Assembly: GCF_000001735.4 (NCBI RefSeq)
Contig: NC_003074.8
Location: forward strand, 15,383,261 to 15,447,260
Source: Arabidopsis thaliana
Lineage: Eukaryota; Streptophyta; Magnoliopsida; Brassicales; Brassicaceae
Reading direction: 5' to 3'
Length of the DNA: 64,000 bases
This document shows, one piece after another, positions 58,161-64,000 of this stretch (its first letter is position 1; each line of letters begins with the position of its first letter). The position numbers and the translations under genes are program-made. The notes beneath the pieces are model-generated. The model was given only the letters and a program-made list of their open reading frames with translations. It did no database searches and was not told the origin of the DNA.

Positions 58161-59807
58161 TTTAATTTTTGGAAGAGTTTTAATTTTCCAAATCTTCTCT
58201 TTAAGAAATTTGTACTCTTGTTCCTATGGAGAAAGCGTTACGGGTACATGTTTCTGTTGCGCTACTAACCAACTCCCACTCTTTACTGTATAACACCCGT
58301 CCTGATTATAACCCATATGTGACTATCTTCCATGGCAATGTTAGGTGGAAACGATAGTATTCTAACAACATCCGGCGGGACAAACAGCTCCGCTAACAAA
58401 GATTGATTCGAAGAGCCTTGAGGGGTAATAAGTTGAAACCGTAAGATCTAAATCTATAAGAGTCTTTTTGTTAAAATGTTGTCGCGGTATTTTGTCAAAG
58501 ATCCACTTATCCATCCAAACGTTCGTCGACCTTCCATCTCCAATGTTCTTTAACAGCCCTTGATCAAGTAAATCTCGACCATGCATGATACTCCGTCATG
58601 CATAAGAAGGCCTAGAGCCAATGAGAGCCTCCATAAAGCCCTTCTTCCTATAGTAACGTGTCTTATACACTCTAGCCAATAAAGATGTGGGTTTAGTAAG
58701 GACTCGCCATGCTTGTTTTGCTAACAACGCTTGGTTAAAACCCCCGATATCGCGAAAACCTAAGCCACCATCTTTTCTTGCTCTACACATCTTTTCCAAA
58801 GAAACCCAATGCACTTTCTTATGTTCTTCCTGAGAATTCCACCAAAAACTCGTCATTGCACTAGTTATCTGCTGACATTGGTACTTTGTTAGCCTAAAAC
58901 ATGACATCGCATACACCGGTAGCGCCATAGCAACAGATTTAAGCAGAACCTCCTTACTACCTAATGACAGAGTCTTGGCATACCAACTTGTAGTGATGTA
59001 TGCTAGCAACACACTTTTAGAACCACTAAAGCACTCGGGAAATCCTAAGTACATTCCTTCTCCTCCTTCTTTAGTGATACCCAAATATAGACCTAGCACA
59101 TGCTTCATAATCGGATGAATCTTATTTCCATAGATAATCGACGATTTTTGCAGATTAATTTCCTGCCCTGGACATCCCAATAGAGCTTCAAGCATTTTAA
59201 AATTTTTGTACCTTCCCTGAAAGTAGCTCGGCTCATAAACAGGCTATCATCTGCTAAAAGCAAATGCTGAATCGAAGGACATCTTCTTGTGAGGCACAAA
59301 TCGGAAATACGACCTTCAGATTCAACATTTCTCATGATGTGAACAAGAGCCTCCGCAAATAGGAGAAAAAGGAATGGCGAAAGGGGGTCACCTTAGCGTA
59401 GACCCCGTTCTGGTTTAATAAAACCATAAGAATTCCCATTCAGCAGCACCGAGTATGTAACCAATGTCACACATATAATTATCCAAGCAACCCATTTCCT
59501 ATGAAATCCAAGACGTGTGAACATCACTTCCAAAAAATTCCACTCCACACGGTCATATGCTTTGGATATATCAGTTTTGATCGCCATAAAATCTTCATTA
59601 CACGCAGGATTAGTATTTAACGCATGTATCATTTCATGTGCCAAAAGCATATTATCTGATATTAATCTTCCCGCCACAAAGGCACCTTGCGTATCTCACA
59701 CAATCTCCGGAAGTATAGCCTTTAGCCTGAAACACAGAATCTTTGAAATTATCTTATAAGATACGGAACATAAGCTTCTTGGTCGAAGGGAAAGAACCAG
59801 ACTCAAA

Positions 59808-59948
59808 AAAATCCTTCATCTCTTCACAAACTTGCTGCCCCACAACTGACCAATACGACTAAAAAAATAGGTCCGTCATGCCATCAGCGCCTGATGTACT
59901 GTTTCTTCATTCGTGACCCGTTTTGTTGAGGTTGCATTCAGCTCAGCA
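59808..59948. repeat. Duplicated LINE segment, left copy
   Basis: This matches 60787-60955 (CTCTTCACRAACTTGCTG, CAACTGACCAATACGACT, CATGCCATCAGCGCCTG, CATTCGTGACCCGTTTTGTT). It lacks about 35 internal bases present in the right copy. The two copies flank the hAT fragment. Confidence 0.85.
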
Positions 59949-59949
59949 G

Positions 59950-60782
59950 CATGCCCGTCTCTGACCCAGGGCAGCATGGTCAAATGCCTAAGGTCCAAAA
60001 TAAAAAAGGTCCAAATTTTTTTTTTTGTTGTAAGATTTGGGAAAAAAAAATTAGAACAAATAGGCTCATTATAAAAAAACGTTTAAGAACAAAAGGCCCA
60101 AAAAAAGTTAACCTACTTAATTAGTAAGAGAGGAAATCAAAACGTCGTTGGTTTTTGTGACTCACTCTCAGATTATGATCAAAATCTGAAACCCTCTCAA
60201 GTCTCACCTCACGATTCACAAAACAACTAATCATCTTTTCTTATTCATCAATTTATCTATTTCAAGCAAACTGCAGTTTTGATTTTATATTTTAGGTAAA
60301 CTTTTCTTGATTCTAGTAATCTTCTTTTACTTACCAATCTACTGAACACAATGGAAAAAATTCTCATAGCCATATCTAATATTATTTTTCATTTTTGGAT
60401 TTTTATAGTGGTTGGATCTTGGACGCAGAACGTCACACAGTCGATTTTTTTAAAACGTGCATTTCTCAATTCACAGGTGATATTGTTCTTTTTTATATTT
60501 AATCATGGTGTTGTGTGGGAATGACAAAAAAAAAGAGAAAAAAACTGAAAAACAATTTATAGAATCTCAAGGAGGATCTATGGAAAAGTTTGTTAAAAAA
60601 AGATCTGCAGCTAGTGTGAATTCTAGTGAGGCTGGTCCTAGTGTAGCACCTAGTTTAAATCCTCATGATCATTCAAATGAAAATTTAGATAATAATGTGA
60701 ATGAGTCTCATGAGAACATGTCAAATCCATCTAATATGGAAAATGTGAATGTTGATGATGAACTTCCTCCTTTTGATCCTCC
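59950..60782 (+). mobile_element. hAT (zf-TTF type) 5' fragment inserted in the LINE
   Basis: The left end (CTGACCCAGGGCAGCATGGTC) resembles ends of hAT elements with TTF-type transposases. An ORF from 60505 (or the ATG at 60580, MEKFVKKRSAASV) has the Ser/Asn-rich, acidic N-terminus of those proteins and stops matching at P-P-F-D-P-P-S. The zinc finger, core and dimerisation domains are absent, so the right part of the element is missing. Confidence 0.6.
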
Positions 60783-61495
60783 TTCACCTCTTCACGAACT
60801 TGCTGACCCACAACTGACCAATACGACTGAAAAAATAAGCCCGTCATGCCATCAGCGCCTGGTGCACTGCTACTCTTTATACTGAAGGCGGCTTGTCTTA
60901 TTTCTTCATTCGTGACCCGTTTTGTTAAAGTTGCATTCATCTCAGCAATAACCGTGTAGTTCATCCCAGCTAGAAGGTCTGCAGCATCATTAGGCTGGGA
61001 AGAAGTAAAAAGCTTCTGAAAATAAACCACTGCTATATTACCTTTGGACCCATCATCAAATTGTTCGACGTCATTCTCATCAAACAAGGAGAAGACTTTA
61101 TTCTGAGCCCGTCTGCCTTTAACACAGCCATGAAAATATTTAGTATTTCGTTCACCATCATCAAGCCATTTCTCCGAGCTCTTTTGTTTCCAATATACTT
61201 CCTCTTCGCGATATGCATCAGCTAATTCTCTTTTCCACTTAATTAGAAGGAAAAATCTGGGAAATTGTTTACTCCCTTCCTCCACTAGCTGTTCACGTAA
61301 CTTCTTAATCTTGGTTTTAGCATTCAATTGAGAAGAAGAACGTTTCCAGCGAGACAAGGATCGACGACATGATGCAAGTATATCAAAAAGACTTGTAGGA
61401 CCATTTAAAGTATTACAAGTCCAACCTTGTTTTACAATCTCTTTGATTTCTAATTTGGATACCCATCTTCGATCAAACATGAACCGCCCTCTAAA

Positions 61496-62133
61496 TTATT
61501 GTTTTTCATTAACAAACCGAGTTAACACTGGACGATGATCAGATCCTACTCGCTCCAAATATTCAGAACTCACTCGTGGGAATAAACGGAACCAATCAGC
61601 ATTACCAAGAGCTCTATCAAGCCGAATCTGAATCCACATACCATTGCGTTTACCCGCCCATGAGAATTTATTCCCAGAAAATGGAATTTCCTGCAGCCTA
61701 CAATCATGTACCATGGTACGAAAAGGCAAGAAAGATGATTCTTCTTGCGCTGGACCTCCAAGTTTCTCGGAGTTCTCCCATATCTCGTTCAGATCCCCCA
61801 TAACAAACCAAGGTTCATTTCTTGTAAGTCCTATGTTGGTTAAGTTATCCCAGACTTCTTGTCTTAAGTTCCAAGCACCATCTCCATAGACAAATGACGC
61901 ATAAATTCCAAGGACCAAAACTTGATCTTCGTGTCGATGATTCTCTTATCTGAGTGTAACACTTCTATGTCGTATGACGATTTCCAAAATAAAGCTAGTC
62001 CACCACTCAAACCTTCAGGATCAACGAGGTGGGCATTATCATAACCCATCCACTTCTTAACTTCCAAAACTCGATTACTGGAGTTCTTGGTCTCCAGGAG
62101 GAACATAATATCCGGGAAATGATCACGCCTCAT
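61496..62133 (-). pseudogene. LINE ORF2: AP-type endonuclease domain
   Basis: It shows F-L-L-E-T-K-N (metal-binding Glu), G-G-L-A-L-F-W, G-D-L-N-E-I, R-L-D-R-A-L-G-N and S-D-H-R-P, the conserved motifs of the LINE endonuclease that nicks target DNA. A frame change near 61900 separates the first part from the rest; a stop ends this part at 61496. Confidence 0.85.
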
Positions 62134-62426
62134 TTCCTATAGAATTGGAATTGCCAGTAAGCTCCTCAATCCCTGACAATTCTAGCTCATTATACTCATA
62201 ACTAATTGGGCGGTTCCTCACGCGGAACCACCTCTAATTCAGACCGCTTAGCAATCTTTGGTGATGATACTCCTTCCTCAACTTCTTTCCTTTTCAAGGA
62301 CAAACCTTCTTCCCCTACTTGTTTAATTTTTCTCTGTAAACCTGTGCACTTTCCGACCTTCTTGAGCTATCTTAGCAGCTTGTGCCTTCCTTTTATGCTA
62401 ACTAGGACGACGTCAATATTTCTTTA

Positions 62427-63634
62427 TCACCTCTCTTGCCCCGGATAGACTAGCGACACCGCCATATTTAAAACCCATAGAGCAAGAGGCATGATCAATA
62501 GAATTTCAACCGGAGCACTCTGAGCAACCACCAACTGATCTGATAATGACATCGTGTTCTCACCTTTGTTTCTTGAAACAATATCTAACGTTCCCGAAGT
62601 AGTCATATCAGTTTCTTTATTACCAAAGTCAAAAACCAACCCTTTACCTTTATTCACTTCAGTTGTGACTATTGTAGCAGGCTCCAACCTTAGGAGAGTC
62701 TTCCTACCTTTAGGATCCCCTTCTAGATCCCAAAGTAACTTACAAACCCTATCAATGCGGACTTATTTTTCAGTAGCATCTACCACTGACAAATAGCTTC
62801 TCATCTCATCAAGCACCTCTTTAGATATCTTAGGTCTTCATGTGACAACATCAATGCCCACATCGTCGTTTGTTAAAACACCATAGAGTGGATCATCTGG
62901 GCTGATTTATGAAGTTACACTTCCTGTTCCAATCGTAGCCACATTCATCCTCCCCATAGCATTGGCATGCCGGTTCTAAGTATTCAAAGGGCATCTCGAT
63001 CTATCATGAGTCAGCCTCTAGCATTGGAAACAACGTTTTCTCACACGTTCATACTCCACACCAATAGTTACCATTTCTCCAGTAGGCAATTCCACTTCTT
63101 TGAATTCCACAGTGACTTATTGATATCAAACAAAATTTTCACCCATACAAAGCCTTTGCTCTGAGGCTTTAATGGATCAAAAGCCACCGTTCTCACTTGC
63201 CCAATACTTTCCGCAATCTCTTCAAAGGTATCCACAGTATAGAAGTTGACCGGAATGTGACGTAGACGAATCCAAAGGGATAAGATTTTCAAGTAATCTT
63301 CTGGTGACTCTCCACCCATCTCTCAAGGACTCCAATCCTCGTACTTCCAAGCTCCACCCTGAAGGATAGCCTCCAGATCATGTTCGTTATCAAAAATATA
63401 TTGAAAATTTTCCTCAGATAACGATATACCCTGAGCTCTGTTATTAATGTGCCAAAGTCGTGGCATATCATGAATGAAACGCGACATCTTCTGGTTTTCC
63501 GGACAGAGTAACCTTCCCATGAGGCTACAAGCGTTTCTCTCACATGAGCTAAACTTCGGTAAGTTCTTCAGTTTTAGAGGTTTGTTCTCTTTAATCGACA
63601 TCTCTTGCAAAGCTTTGTCCAAAGCAAACACCAT
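62427..63634 (-). pseudogene. LINE ORF1: DUF4283 plus CCHC knuckle
   Basis: It starts at about 63634 with MVFALDKALQEMS. The DUF4283 region has L-M-G-R-L-L-C-P-E, F-Q-Y-I-F-D-N-E-H-D-L-E and then, in a shifted frame, W-I-R-L-R-H-I-P and G-F-V-W-V-K-I. The knuckle near 63000 reads C-F-Q-C-(stop)-R-L-T-H-D-x4-C. A charged tail runs to about 62427. The intact family binds the LINE RNA. At least one frame change and one stop are visible. Confidence 0.75.
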
Positions 63635-64000
63635 CTCTTGAGCCAAAAGCGAGAGCAAACAATTTTGCCAAAACAATTCAAGGGATCTCAAAGCAATTGT
63701 GCGGCGGCGTTTCTTGGAATTTTTTAGATCTAGGTTAAAAACCAATAAAATTGGAAACTCACGACCGACTATGATCCAGAAAAGGAAACATAGCAAAACA
63801 AATCAGGTGGAATAAGGAAATTCCCCAGTGACCACCACCTCTCTCATCGAGCTTTGAAAGCCTCTAATTGAAGAAGAGGAACCTAAGCCCAAACAAGGGA
63901 AATCCTCCAAAAAAAAAAATCGAACTTTGAAAGCCTCTAAAGTTTTGGCTAAGTGTTTTGCCTGTAAAGTGATTTTTTCTGCTATAGTAATGATTTTTGG

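Larger units (their letters stand above)
58362..61480 (-). pseudogene. LINE ORF2: reverse transcriptase domain, interrupted
   Basis: The lead-in has E-K-W-L-D-D-G-E-R-N-T-K-Y-F-H. RT motifs follow: S-S-S-A-P-G-A-D-G-M-T-G-L-F-F-Q (near 60850), D-I-S-K-A-Y-D-R-V-E-W (near 59560), and L-A-D-D-S at about 59250 where F-A-D-D is usual. The thumb-like region continues with Y-L-G-F-P. The hAT fragment and a duplicated LINE segment lie between the first two motifs. Stops at about 59393 and 58593 and several frame changes are present. Confidence 0.85.
57070..63936 (-). mobile_element. Nearly full-length LINE (L1/Ta11-like) with poly-A and target duplication
   Basis: The element reads on the minus strand from 63936 to 57070. 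The 3' end is a poly-A tail (plus-strand T run 57066-57074) after CATTCACTTTAGACGGC. The target duplication CTAAAGTTTT lies at 57060-57069 and 63937-63946, overlapping the tail. The order is ORF1 (DUF4283, CCHC), endonuclease, reverse transcriptase, zf-RVT, RNase H. Without the nested hAT piece it would be about 5.9 kb, the usual full length. Both ORFs have many lesions, so it is inactive. Confidence 0.92.

Overview
The window looks like a pericentromeric, transposon-dense stretch of a Brassicaceae chromosome, most likely Arabidopsis thaliana or a close relative. It has GT-AG introns, AT-rich intergenic DNA, VANDAL/KI-type MULEs, Ta11-like LINEs and LTR primer sites complementary to plant initiator tRNA-Met. 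From memory, two intact genes (a TMEM14/FAX protein and a DUF1350 protein) match neighbouring loci on A. thaliana chromosome 3, but I could not run a search to confirm this.

Layout. 1-7.3 kb: end of a MULE transposase, an F-box gene, long arrays of a GTGTAC motif, and a decayed DUF1985-Ulp1 gene on the minus strand; I read these as one VANDAL/KI-type MULE. 7.6-13.4 kb: a Ty1/copia fossil split by a 3.25-kb LTR element that has LTRs, primer site and target duplication but no pol. 13.5-15.5 kb: MITEs. 15.6-18.1 kb: a CCHC zinc-knuckle pseudogene with a solo LTR of the same LTR family inside an exon. 19.1-24.4 kb: a small island of intact host genes: a two-exon defensin-like peptide, a four-exon gene ending in a gag-like domain, and the divergent FAX2-like gene.

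24.6-38.4 kb: LINE remnants. One LINE ORF1 is split by about 9.7 kb of head-to-tail LTR-element copies (five LTRs, four internal regions), and that array contains a 3.4-kb hAT transposon with an 8-bp target duplication. 39.4-47 kb: a second VANDAL-type MULE with transposase, a small coiled-coil/membrane ORF and a VANC-like DUF1985 gene; its non-coding DNA is loaded with a different motif, GGTATA/TATACC. 47.5-49.8 kb: the intact nine-exon DUF1350 gene. 50-57 kb: non-coding repeats, MITEs, a solo LTR and a SINE-like tRNA relic. 57.07-63.94 kb: an almost full-length LINE on the minus strand, with a poly-A tail and a 10-bp target duplication, interrupted by a hAT fragment.

The most notable pattern is that the two MULEs each pair a DUF1985-family gene with a private, tandemly amplified short motif in their own non-coding DNA. 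This is what the known VANC anti-silencing systems of VANDAL elements look like, but I do not recall these motifs as described ones. Exon models given as in-frame were checked by summing exon lengths; all functions are inferred from motifs read by eye.
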